Shown: positions 52,635 to 64,000 of the stretch, piece after piece
How the letters are laid out: every line of letters begins with the position of its first letter
How positions within the stretch are numbered: the stretch's first letter is position 1
Source of the DNA: Hoplostethus atlanticus
Taxonomy: Eukaryota; Chordata; Actinopteri; Trachichthyiformes; Trachichthyidae
DNA: 64,000 bases
Assembly: GCA_034670405.1 (NCBI GenBank)
Contig: JAXDDX010000044.1
Location: forward strand, 193,501 to 257,500
Reading direction: 5' to 3'
Translations under genes and position numbers: made by a program
The notes under the pieces: model-generated
The model's input: the letters and a program-made list of their open reading frames with translations, nothing else
The model's database searches: none
Told to the model about the DNA's origin: nothing

Positions 52635-53442
52635 GGAGGTGGAAGGAGGAGGGAGATGATGAGAACTTAGAGGGAGGTGTGATGAGGTGGGCTGTGACCA
52701 CAGAGTACAGATTGGGAAAGATTGACAGCGGGGTTTAAAAGTGAACGGAGGGATGGAGAGAAACGGAGTAAATGGAAACACAGAGCACAGGAGCACTGAC
52801 GCACCAATCCCTTTTGTCAGTGTACTCGCGCTATTAATAGAAGTAGAAACGGAATAGAAAGATGGATAGATACAAAGGAAAAGAGCGATAGAGAGGGGAA
52901 GGGATGTGATCACTGAAGTGAAGAGGGTTGATGTCCCTCATCAACTGGGGGGAGTATCTGCCTATTGAAGAGAGCTTACGTCAGCAAGAACATGAGTGCG
53001 TGTGTGTGTGCATGCATGTGTGTGTGTGTGTGTGTGTGTGTGCCATGGAGGAAGGACATTGTGGTTAAAAAAAAGTCACATAATACAAGCTGAATACACA
53101 CTGCCCAAACATATGGATTCACCCTCCCCAGCATTCCCGCAAATACATCAACTTTACCTGATAAAAAGGGATTTGAACACTGATTTCCTGCATAGGTGTC
53201 CAAGCTATCGCCCCCCCTGAGAGGAATTCTTCATTAAACAAGGTGTTCAACCACAAATCACACACAAAAAAAAGATGTAAGGCTAACATATTACTTCAAG
53301 AGATCAACCGTAACGTCTCTGTTCTTTGGTTTACACACATGCATGCATGTTTCCACTCAAAAATACCACCTTGTTTCATCACGTTCGACATTCGCCTCTA
53401 AAAGCAGGTCATGCGTTTATTTAAAGCTTCTAAATTACCTTT

Positions 53443-53479
<37 letters not shown>

Positions 53480-53541
53480 TATTCAAAAGCATAGTGATGC
53501 TCAGGGGGCTCCCTGGCTGAGAAAGAAGCTGTGTCATCGCA

Positions 53542-53574
<33 letters not shown>

Positions 53575-53879
53575 TGTGTGAGAGAGAGAGAGAGTTGGCC
53601 TGTACCGCAGTACTGCTCGGTAGTCAGGCACGTGGCTCATGTACCATAGGGAGTGTGCAGAGAGAGAAAGGGGGGGTGGGGTGGGGGGCACGATTGATGA
53701 AAAACGATTGAAAAACGATTGAAAAACGATTGAAAAACGATTGATGAAAAACACGATTGATGTTATTCTGCAGATTTTAAACTGGATTTGCTTGAGAATT
53801 ATCCTTCCACCCTTTCATCCTTCCTTTCTTCCTTAATTTCTGCCTCCCTACCTTCTTTCCTTGCACCCTTTAGAGCAGA

Positions 53880-53952
<73 letters not shown>

Positions 53953-54935
53953 CTCACTCTGGCAGATTACATAACTATCATTTAATCTGCCTGGGATCAG
54001 ATCATACTGTAACGAGCAGGGGAGGGGAGGTGAGGTGAGGAAGGGTGTACAAAGCGGTGCTGTTGTTGTGAATAAAAGCCAGGAAAGAATTCACAGTAAG
54101 TCATGGGACATTTTCCCAGTAAAACAATGTTCCAGTAAAATATAAAACGGCAATTGTCAAGTCAATTTTATTTGTGTAACAGAACGAGAAGCGATTTAAA
54201 TAGAAAAAAGAGCGAGCACATTTCTAAAAGGCAGGTAAAACACATCAGTCACACTGAGAGGCCATAGAGTAAAAGTGGGTCTTTAAATCCATTTCTAAGA
54301 ATAGCAATGGATCCTGCTGACCTAAGGCTTTCAGAGAGGCTGGTATACAGTCTAGGGGCCGCAAGAGCAAAAGCATGATCATAAAGCAACACAGGAAAAG
54401 TATATTTCAACTCACCCAGCAGTAGTTCTCTGTCTGTTTTCTCTGGATCTGCTGGATAATAACTTGAAAATGTATTAATATCCCTCTAAATTGGTCAAAA
54501 ATTTACTAAAACCTGTTAATGTAATAAACTACATCACATTATTACATTGCTGTAATAATTATCTGTTGTCTATTTTGAAGTAATAATGCAGTGTTATTAT
54601 ATTATCTAACAATTTATAACAGGTTTTTATTACATTTCAAACCATTCAGAGGGACATTTTATTACATTATGAACCATATCGTTCATATCTTGGTGTGTAC
54701 TTCAAATATAGATTTTGACTGAACTTCTGTGGAGTGGAATTAGGGTAGAGCTGAATGGGATGGGACTGAAACCTCAGTAACCGGATCACAACCTCATTAC
54801 AGACCTCAGTCTATAACCTGATCCATCATAATCTGATCTCCCTCCGTCTTCCTCAGGCAATAAGACAAAGGAGGGAGTCGTGTCAGGAGTAAACACAGGT
54901 AAGACAAACTGTGAATGTGTGTGTGTGACTGTGTG

Positions 54936-54994
<59 letters not shown>

Positions 54995-57128
54995 TGCTAA
55001 GCCTCTTCGTCTTTGTTTCCCAGTGGCCAACAGGACCACCGAGCAGGCCAACATTGTTGGCGACACAGCGGCTGCCGGGGCCAACGACCTGTCACAGGGA
55101 TCCGTGGAGGGGGTTGAGAACGTTGCCGCGTCGACCGGGCTGATCAACCAGGTCAGCCGCCATGGCAGCATTGGATTTTACCAATGGTTTCAACAAGTTT
55201 TAGTGGCTTTAATCCCTCCACGACAGCAAGCATCCGCCCTGCCGAAGTGTCCTTGAGCAAGACATTCACTACCAGCTCCCTGACCAGGAAATAATATTAC
55301 TAAAACTAAATTCAAAGACAAGATTGGTGGGAGGAAAGAGCCGTCCAAATCACAGCAATATCTTAAGTTACGCAACACAGGACCGTATTTCAATCAGCGG
55401 TCAATCAGTGTGCAGCACAATCAAAAGCTCTGAATCATGGCTGATGTCTTGCTGTAAAAAGGTCAGACAGTCTAGTAGGACAGTGGGTAGTGTGCTGGTA
55501 TTGAACAGCCACTAGATAGAGCTATTCCCCATATAAACAACATTCACTGGAAAAGGCTGCAGGATGTCAAAGATCTCACTCATTCTTTCTTCCTTTGAAT
55601 AATATTTGGTACAGTGCTGAACATTAAATGCCTTCATATTTATACTCTTATTTATAAAATATGTGTTCATATATGTATCCATGGATACCTTTGCCCAGTG
55701 CAAGCATAACCAGAGGACGAACACATTCCAAGTTGCAAACTATTACGTATTTGCACTGTATTTATAACTATTTGCTTTGTTGTTTTTCAACCAGGGTTCA
55801 AACTACTCTGTGTATCAGCTCTGGGGGGACGGCTGATGTTCCTGTTTGTTTTTTTTTACAGTTCTACATCCTGTGTGTTGTTGAATATTGTGGCAGCGCT
55901 TCTGTCTGTGACTGTGCACTTCTGTGTTGTTGTTGTTGTTTTGTTTTGCTAATCGGTTGTTGTTTGTGTTGTTTGTGTCTCCTCTGTGTTGACCTGGTAG
56001 GAGGAGCCTGTATATGAGGTGCCTATTGGACAGGTCATAGGTTATCCTGCGTGTGTGTGTGTGTGTGTGTGTGTTGGGGAGGGGGTGGGGGTGCAAGGAG
56101 AGATGGAAAAAGGGGATACCCCGCATGCTACTACTTGTACTACTTGTAACAGCCCACACCAGACTGAATGAGCATCAAGCAGGGAACAGAGAAATCTAAA
56201 CTGTGATGCTATCCATATCCATGCATGCATTCTACACTATATGGGGTATTTTCCTTTCCTTTTCTCTTCCTCTAGCGCTACTACATAGCACATCTCACAG
56301 GATCTCTGCAAGCAATTCAGCAATTCATGTGTTATGCATCTGAATTCTTACTCTGAATATTGCAGACTTTCCGCTGACCCCTCAGATGCTCACTCACTTG
56401 TGTGGGTTTAGCCTGAAATGATACTAAAAAAAAAAGAAAAGTGGACCCATTTCTAGCCGTGCCTCCGTCTATCTTAAGTGATATGACAAGAACTCAGCTA
56501 CAGCTCTTGCACAATAGATAAGCTACTGAATACATTCATGGCATGCACCAAAATAGCTTAGCTTTCATGTAATGCTCAGGCGGGATATAAGTGAAGGCGA
56601 TGCACACAGAGCCTGGCAGGTGAAGGTTATTGCTCTTAACATGCTGTACCCCTCAAACACTTAACTAACTGTGAAGACCCCCTGCGATGCCATAAGCATG
56701 AACTACAATACAAATTGATGCACTTACCGTAACAACAGGCTGTTTGAACCCTATCGCATGGTATTTGTATTCTTACTGCTTTAGAGGATCAGAGCTGGAG
56801 GGAGGGAGGAGGGGCGGCTAGTGGAAGTTGGCGTTGATGCTTGAGGCCCCCGTCCTCCCGTCGCCTCATCCTGTCATCTCAATGACATCAAATGCACCTC
56901 TTTCTCATCTCTAATGTAGTCTCTCTCTCTCTCTCTGTCTCTGTTCCTGCAGGGAGAATATGGGGGAATGGAGCAGCGTGGTGAAGGAGGAGAGGTAAGG
57001 AGATCAAACTCTATGTGATGGTATTGGATACGTAGTGATGAATTCACTTTGTCTAATCCTGAATCAATATGATATGATATGATTTTCTTTTCTTTCTTCC
57101 TTCCTTCCCACCCCACCAGGGGTATTAG
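51104..57128 (+). CDS. sncg: Gamma-synuclein, 6 coding exons, 124 aa
   Basis: Exons: 51104-51224, 54857-54898, 55024-55151, 56001-56033, 56953-56994, 57120-57128 (stop TAG), phase-consistent. The first two coding exons are 121 and 42 nt, which I recall as the sizes in mammalian synucleins. The protein starts [16 protein letters not shown] and carries imperfect KTKEGV 11-mer repeats (EKTKAGV, AKTKEGV, NKTKEGV, NRTTEQA) that form an amphipathic helix on vesicle membranes. The C-terminal part is short, acidic and Tyr/Gly-rich ([11 protein letters not shown], then GEYGGMEQ). The last exon adds only Gly-Tyr and the stop. Synucleins are presynaptic membrane-binding chaperone-like proteins. The start and context between ldb3 and glud1 support gamma rather than alpha or beta. 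Which teleost copy is unresolved. Confidence 0.93.
52041..52063 (+). repeat. Run of 23 G in sncg intron 1
   Basis: An uninterrupted G homopolymer, with shorter G-runs near 51547-51560, 52140-52149 and 52427-52438 in the same intron. It could form quadruplex structure, and its length in an assembly is unreliable. Confidence 0.85.
53886..53948. repeat. (CT)n microsatellite in sncg intron 1
   Basis: A run of about 30 CT units. A tandem block of GATTGAAAAAC units lies just upstream at about 53694-53750. Confidence 0.85.
54157..54400. repeat. Interspersed teleost repeat fragment in sncg intron 1
   Basis: TCAAGTCAATTTTATTTGTG at the left and the segments AGAGGCCATAGAGTAAAAGT and TACAGTCTAGGGGCCGCAAG resemble a repeat I recognise as common in fish, probably a LINE 3' end. 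Boundaries and family are uncertain. Confidence 0.55.
54938..54991. repeat. (GT)n microsatellite between sncg exons 3 and 4
   Basis: About 27 GT units in the 125-nt intron between 54899 and 55023, so nearly half of this short intron is repeat. A normal pyrimidine tract separates it from the acceptor. Confidence 0.85.
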
Positions 57129-57489
57129 TCGTTGCTGGGACCTCTCCTCCCGTCCACTCCGATGGTCCCTCGCTCCCCTCGCCTCGCCGTACCAGACTCC
57201 AGATGTTCAACATATTTTTTTGTGACTTTATGGAACCAAATCAACTGAAACAGACTCTTCCAGATGCCCCACCTCACCCCTTCCCCTCTGCCCCGCCACT
57301 CTCCCCCCCGACGCCCTCCTGTTACCCCCAGCAGTCCCCTGCCACCTGGAATGCCCCTTACTGCCCCTAATGCCCTTGTTTTTCTGTAGCCTGTAGATTT
57401 TCTTCCACCACCCGTCTTCCCTCGCCCTCTCCCTGTGTTAGTGTTGTCGTGTTATCAGCCCATACCGCCCACCTATAGGGAGACCTGCT

Positions 57490-57542
<53 letters not shown>

Positions 57543-58983
57543 TACATGCAATACATCTGACTGCACACACTCGCACATGCTACGACAGCCACACACACAC
57601 ACACACGGGGCAGATGAGCGACAATTGGGAGTCATTATTTAGAGGGATTTCGTTGAGGGGGGAGTATCTGGGTGTGTGGCTGCCTCTGCAGGGTGACAGT
57701 GAAATAAACAACACACCGTGCGACTGAGACACGTTGCGAGATGGCGTGAGTGTAATTGTTTATGTGTGTGTGTGTGTGTGTGCATGTGAGCTTATATGTA
57801 TGTGTGTGTGCATGCCATCCTGTTACGTGTGTGTGATAGTTAGTTAGCTACAGTAGACTGCATGAACAGATACCTAGAATGACTTGTCATGTGTTGTAGC
57901 TGTAGAGTAGCAGCTGTTCTATTTAGCTTTGTATGGCTTTAGTGTGTGTTTTGTCGTGACAAACAGGGTTATTATCGTCAGCCAGAAAGCAATATGTCAC
58001 GCTCATCTTCTCAGCTCTTGCGGTCAGCAGTCCCCGAGTCGAGAGAAAATGAGGACAGTTATTCCATCAATCTTAAAATTAGAAGCAATACGGCACATAC
58101 TGTACTGCTAAGGCCTAGGTTTAGCCTGGATCTAGTCTGGGGTTGAGCCTGGTCCTTTGAGTTTGGCTGGAATAGGCCTGGTTAGAGTTGAGTTGTTATT
58201 AGAGTGTGAAGAAAACAGGAAGGTTAATCTGGTCCACATTGTGTTGTTTCGCTTTGTTGTTATACTGTAGGCTGAGTTGCTTTTTTTGTCTTTGTGGAAC
58301 TGGTTTGCATGCCATACAGAGAAACAAAGCAATATGGACAGTCAGTCAGTCTGTGATGAAGTCAGTCAGTCAGTCAGGGAATCACTGAGGCAGAGCTGGA
58401 CGAAGGTTTGGGTTTCATCATCTATAGAGTGACGTTACACTCCACTGAATCCTGGGATATGGAGCTTTTTATGGTAGTTTTCATGTCACACTAACTAGTC
58501 TCACTCTGAACCCTGGCTGCTCTGAAGCGCCCACCCATCAGCTGTCTCAGCCAATCGGAGGATTCCTTTATCCGATCACTCACTGTGGCCCTGCACCTCA
58601 CCGCTTGTGGTAAATCTATAGCTCGTCTGCCCGGCATCGGTGTGTGTCTGTATGCATTGTACGTGCGTGTGTGTATGTGTTAATATAGAACAGGTCCAGC
58701 CAGCAAAGTGTGTGTGTGTGTTTGTGTCTGGACAAGGTCTGTGTGTTTTTACTTTGAGGCCAATGGAAACTGATGACTGCATGTTGCCTTATCAAGCAAT
58801 CTGACATTCACACACACACCCGCACACAACACGCACACAAACACACACGCTCAATACGACACACAATGACAAACATACATGACATGAACACAAATCCACA
58901 GACACTTCACACAATCACGCACCATGTTTAAGTTGGCATCAAAGCAGACTCGCTGATTTTATAAACAGTACCAGTGAAATAAA
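57129..58983 (+). other. sncg 3' UTR with two candidate polyadenylation signals
   Basis: After the stop codon the sequence is C-rich, then carries a (CA)n tract at about 57493-57531. AATAAA occurs at 57703-57708 and at 58978-58983. Either could end the transcript, giving 3' UTRs of about 0.6 or 1.9 kb. Confidence 0.5.
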
Positions 58984-59741
58984 AATGATTTTGGTGAAAT
59001 CAAACTCTTGTGTCAAGACTTTATTTATCCATTTGTGTTATTAGACCATGGGGTGGAAAGTTGGGTGTTCCTGACGCAACGTAATGTAAGGATGTCGGGT
59101 TGGGAGGGTTGGAGGGGTGATTAAATCAGACTGACATTCTAGTTACTTGAAGACCCACTGATAATAACTGGTCACAAAAACATCCTTACACCTTTGTTTT
59201 TTTATTTACAGTCGAAGCATTTCAGTGAGAAAAACTATTTTGGTCTTGAAGCTTTCATCGGGTAAGTCCGTGGAAAGGATGTTTTGTATAGGCCTTAATC
59301 ACAGTTACAGTCTCAACATCCACATTATGAAACAATGAATGAAAACAACACACTTCCCAACCTTAGAACCTCAGAGAGAACGAGGAGGAAAAACATCGAC
59401 GAAACCTTGGGAAGGGCTGGACAGAGCGGGATCCTTCCAGGACGGTACTGTTGAGGACAAACTCCAGACGAAGCAGGCAGGTCTTCAGTTTATAGTGAAG
59501 CTTACATCATAGGCGTCGTTAGGCCTGGGCGTCCGAGGCTACAGCCCCCGATGTTTTATAAATAGCCCCGGATCTCAAAAAATAATTAAAAAAATTCCCA
59601 AAAAAAAACAAAAAAATAGCCCCGGATCTATTCATCATCTATTCATCTGTCATTCCGATGCATTAAAACCCTCGAAAATAATATGATATCGTTGATCTAA
59701 AACGCAAGTACGTTTTGGGTCCTCTGTGTGTCATTCACGCA

Positions 59742-59788
<47 letters not shown>

Positions 59789-59987
59789 AATGTTTCAAGA
59801 TCCCAACAACGCCTCTGGCTTACATGCAGATGTTTCAGCCTAGCAACAGCCAGTCATTTTGAATCTCACACAGAGCGCTCAGTGTTTTTCCTCTCACAGG
59901 TGGCTGATCAGAGTCTTTCCATCCTTACAATATTTCTTCTTCCACAGTACGTATTAAACCTCTCTCTGTGATCAAGTAGTCTCATTA

Positions 59988-60018
<31 letters not shown>

Positions 60019-60892
60019 TATCTGCTGTGTGTTTAATTATGTTTCGTTATCTCACGCCACTTACATAATGCTCTCCTCACAGACAGACGTACTGATCTGT
60101 GCCAAAACCAACCAGGCTTTTGCCGGTGGGCGGAATGAAGATGAGCCACACCAGGGCGGAGCACATGTAGCTACACGCCCTAGGAACTGCCAAACACACA
60201 CACACACCTAAAGGTAAAGGGTGTTGTCCCATTGTATCTTTGTGTGTTTGTTGACAGCATGATTGGTTTCAACGTGACAAAGTGGTGTGACAGCATTGCT
60301 GGCATGTCCTATTTCAAAACATTCTGATCTGATCTGTGATCTGTGTGTGTGTGTCTGTTAAATAAGGTCGTCCACACGTTTGAAAAAGCCAAATTTAAGC
60401 CTTTTTAAGACCTTTTTAATGTTACCTTGAATTGCTTAAAAATAAAAATAGAAAAATAGACAAAAACAGACACAGCTAATGAAACTATAAATGGGCAGTA
60501 TGAGAAAAGGGACGACAGAAATTGGTGAAGGACATGAAGTCCAATTGTGTTCAGTAAAGTAGATAGCCCTGTTCTGTATTAAAGTGAACATGCAATGGAA
60601 ACAAAACTCATTACATGGTGAAAAAATAAAACCTCTACTAACTGTATTGAACACATTTGTATTTAACACTTAATTTAGGTCATTTTAATACTTTTTAAGT
60701 GTGTAAGTGTGAATATGTGTTTGGTATCGTCATAGAGAAAGCAACCGTGTGCATTCCTTGCCCCAGATTTTGATCAATGCAGAAAAGGGTGTGTTCAGTG
60801 GGAGGTTGGCTTCTGACACCTGCATATAACATTCCCGTACACACACACACCCTCACTTTCTCTCACAGCCGCTCCTACAACACACCGCTGAG
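58984..60892. other. Intergenic region between sncg and the ADIRF-like gene
   Basis: Contains a GCCCCGGATCT-repeating fragment near 59515-59640 that looks like a transposon terminus, and a (GA)n tract at about 59742-59783. No exon is supported; a 60-codon open frame at 60029-60211 has no recognisable homology. Confidence 0.45.
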
Positions 60893-61720
60893 ATGGACCT
60901 CTCGTCTGGAATCGATAGCGTGGTCGACAAATTAGGTGAGATATTCACAATTCTCTGTTCTGTTATAGTGAATTAATACATCTGTAAGTCTTTATATGCA
61001 TCACTGCTTGGTTAAAGAGGAATGGAAACTTTAGACATTTCAAATACAAAACAAAAAATGTATTGGTGTAAACTGTACTGTAATAAGATGTTAAAATGAT
61101 CACCAATCCAAGGTGCACTGAGCTCAGTTCTAAGGTGCTTAGATACTTGGCTGTTGGGACGTAGGAACAGGAAACGTGCTGGTATCAATTTTACTGGATC
61201 ACATGCATTACACTTTTAAGCGGTTAAGAAAATGTCCCTTCAACAAAGAAGCCTATATAGCCTGTATTATTGTTTTATTGTGAAGTTATTCAGCACTATT
61301 GTGCATTTGCCAGGAACTGAAATAATGGTGGATATGTAACAATGCCTCGTCTCTGTGGTCTCCCAGCTCAGGGAGCGAAGGACAAGTTGAAAGAAGTGAT
61401 GGCAGGCGAAGAAAAAGAGGAAGAGAAGGAAGAGAAGGAAGATGAAGGTGATCTATTTGTTTCGTTCATCAAGGCCACTTGATTTGTGAGCTGGTCGTTT
61501 GATCTGTGCTCAAATGTATAAAATCTGATGGAGGATGAGGTACTAGGTGTCCAGGGATGTAGTGGAGGCTAAACCCACTTTAACTCAGCTTTCCACCCAT
61601 TATTTGTGAAATACAGTTTACCCTCCTTTAATAGTCTTTCCTATCTAAATTCATAGTATATATATTAGTATGATATTGTATGTTACATTAAAATGTACAG
61701 GAACTAATGCTGTTCTCTCT

Positions 61721-61790
<70 letters not shown>

Positions 61791-61923
61791 ACTCCCAGGC
61801 GCCGGAGGCATCGGAGGCATCGGAGGCATGCTCACTGATAAACTGAAGGATGCAGCGGCTGGAGCAGCAGCTGATAATGCAACAGAGCAGGTCCTCAACA
61901 TGGGGAAGAGTTTGTTCGGCTGA
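60893..61923 (+). CDS. adirf: Small ADIRF-like protein, 3 exons, 82 aa
   Basis: Exons: 60893-60935, 61367-61447 and 61799-61923 (stop TGA), all phase 1 with GT-AG ends. The start MDLSSGIDSVVDKL lies in good context, preceded by CACCGCTGAG. Residues 28-42 are a Glu/Lys-rich block. They are followed by a glycine run (GAGGIGGIGG) and an Ala-rich amphipathic helix ending GKSLFG. There is no signal peptide or membrane helix. Human ADIRF, 76 aa, also encodes a small Ala/Gln-rich amphipathic protein and lies between SNCG and GLUD1, so position argues for orthology, but sequence similarity is weak. ADIRF is described as a nuclear factor promoting adipogenesis. I would not transfer that role without alignment. 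Confidence 0.72.
61724..61788 (+). promoter_or_regulatory. (TG)32 tract next to the ADIRF-like exon 3 acceptor
   Basis: The repeat ends ten bases before exon 3 (CCACTCCCAG then 61799). It repeats the arrangement seen at three opn4 acceptors and could be read as UG repeats in the pre-mRNA. Confidence 0.55.
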
Positions 61924-62003
61924 TTCTCATCCCAATGCCAGTCTAGTGCGGACCCCCCCCCCCCCCACTCCCTGAAACACTTGTGATGTGGTCATTTTAT
62001 GAA

Positions 62004-62009
62004 AATAAA
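62004..62009 (+). terminator. Polyadenylation signal of the ADIRF-like gene
   Basis: AATAAA 81 bases after the stop codon, followed by TTCTTCATGTTG, giving a very short 3' UTR. Confidence 0.75.
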
Positions 62010-62059
62010 CCATTCTTCATGTTGAATAACTACATACTGTCGTATCTTTTTGTTGACAT

Positions 62060-62065
62060 TTTATT
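62060..62065 (-). terminator. Probable glud1 polyadenylation signal
   Basis: TTTATT on the plus strand is AATAAA on the minus strand, about 1.24 kb beyond the glud1 stop codon at 63305. The intervening 62066-63304 is then the 3' UTR, with poly-T near 63008-63029 and a G-rich tract near 63255-63281. Confidence 0.55.
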
Positions 62066-63304
62066 GGTTTTCAACAACAACAAAAAAGGGCAATACAAAT
62101 TTTTTTCCAGAGGACTTGGACGGTTAAAAGGACAAAATTAAACAGGAGAACGGCTGTCACAGTGACCATTTCTGCTCCTCCCTTCTCCCCTCTCTTGGCC
62201 AGTGGAGAAGTTGGGGAGAGGCCGCTTTGGGTGAAATGTAGCATAACCAGAGCAGGGAACAGGGAGGAAGAGGAAGGGAGGACCGGTGGGGTGCAAACAC
62301 CTTGAATCTAAACACAAACTCAGATAGGAACTTTGTTGGGAATCCTAAACCATGGCAACTTTCCCATTAACCCAGAACAGAGACAAACTCCAGAACAGGA
62401 AATTAATATTATTCTCTTTTACTCACATGGAGCAGAATTTCTATCCCCTTGAATTAAAGTTAACTTTAAAGTGGGCGTCTCCCTTTTAGAGCAAAGCTCT
62501 TTCTGAGATAAGGCATCTGTAATGCTGTCGACTGAAGCAATTGCAACAGGAGGTTCATAGATACATCCAGGGATCACAAAAAGGGGCTCCAATATGGCTG
62601 CCATACAACGCTAGTAAGGACGTTTATTTGGAGGCTGAGGGAAGGACAGGGTCTTTCAATCTCTCAGGATGTAGCTCTCGGTTGGCTTTTTCCAACAAGA
62701 TCTAAAGCGAAAACGATAATAGAACGGCAGCGACAATGATATGGTGGCAGCACAAAGATCACAGGACGTCGGACAAATACCAGCCTAGCCACAGAATGTC
62801 TCAGTGTGTGTGTGCGTCTCACAGTGTGAGAGAAAGTGTCAGGTTTCTCTAATCGTCACCTTCTTAAACTAATGGCCTAAGTCATATTTTAAAGTTTTTC
62901 CAAAAACAGAAAGAACTGAACCAAATATATTGTTGTTCTTTCTTCTGGAAGCAGCCGCCATCTTGTAAAACTTGTAAAATTGCCTAAGTCACAAGAAAAT
63001 GTGACTTAAGCCTTTTTTTTTTTTTTTTTATTGCCCAAGTCACACTCTTGACATAGGCCATTATACTACCAGGGTAGGAACAGCATGAGGTGGCCAGCAT
63101 CATGAAGAGATGATTTAGGCAAAAAAAACATTTTCCTCAAAATATGACTTAGGCCATTAGTTTAAGAAGGTGACGTAATGTAAACACTGATATGTTCTAA
63201 AGGCTGTTTGGGAAATGACGATAAGGAAGCAGGAGAAGGTGATCAATAGCAGGGGTGGGGGGGGGGTGGCGGGGGGCGGGTGAACGTGGGCTGTGATTGG
63301 CCAT

Positions 63305-63917
<613 letters not shown>

Positions 63918-64000
63918 TCATGCAAAAGGTCTATGTTTTAAGCAAAGATTTACTCATTTACTCATGTCAGACCTTTTTTAAAAAATATATATTTTCTGTT

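Noticed and set aside
60029-60211. A 60-codon frame upstream of the ADIRF-like gene as an extra exon
   Set aside because: It has no recognisable homology and ends in CA repeat. Flanking splice signals are weak.
1353-61789. Many open frames made of repeating Thr-His, Cys-Val or Ser-Leu on either strand
   Set aside because: They are translations of CA/GT, CT and GA microsatellites and stop once the repeat ends. No homology or codon signal supports them.

Overview
This window is vertebrate genomic DNA from a ray-finned fish, almost certainly a teleost. The evidence is split genes with GT-AG introns, dense CA/GT and CT/GA microsatellites, and fish-type transposon debris (L2-like LINE, Tc1, hAT, tRNA-derived SINE). 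The right-hand 46 kb is a conserved block corresponding to human 10q23: opn4 (melanopsin, +), ldb3 (ZASP/Cypher, +), sncg (gamma-synuclein, +), a small ADIRF-like gene (+) and the 3' end of glud1 (-). From memory, the human order has BMPR1A and MMRN2 between LDB3 and SNCG; neither is visible here.

Layout. 1-850: antisense L2-like reverse transcriptase. 880-4730: no gene seen. 4730-6142: decayed hAT (BED-finger/ZBED5-type) transposon. 6143-10225: no gene; two perfect long hairpins and a 33-bp triplicate. 10226-13004: complete five-exon GIMAP-type gene on the minus strand, with two AIG1 domains of which the first has lost its nucleotide-binding motifs and the second is intact; a SINE sits in its first intron. 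14816-15245: 5'-truncated Tc1 copy. 16.9-17.5 kb: pyrimidine-rich tract. 18128-33929: opn4, 11 coding exons, 581 codons, all splice phases consistent. 21217-22119: inverted-repeat element with 9-bp target duplications and an internal 30-copy minisatellite, inside opn4 intron 1. 35060-35765: second LINE fragment. 38048-48785: ldb3, PDZ plus ZM exons ending in the short-isoform exon, with no LIM exons seen. 51104-57128: sncg, 124 codons. 60893-61923: ADIRF-like, 82 codons. 62060-64000: last two glud1 exons and 3' UTR, convergent with the ADIRF-like gene.

The genes are not an operon-like set. They are separately transcribed tissue genes (retinal Gq-opsin, sarcomeric Z-disc scaffold, neuronal synuclein, small amphipathic protein, mitochondrial glutamate dehydrogenase) held together by ancient synteny. 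Exon boundaries were built by hand from homology to remembered family sequences, GT/AG sites and reading phase. Everything unassigned between exons is mostly simple-sequence repeat. No CRISPR, rRNA or convincing tRNA gene was seen.
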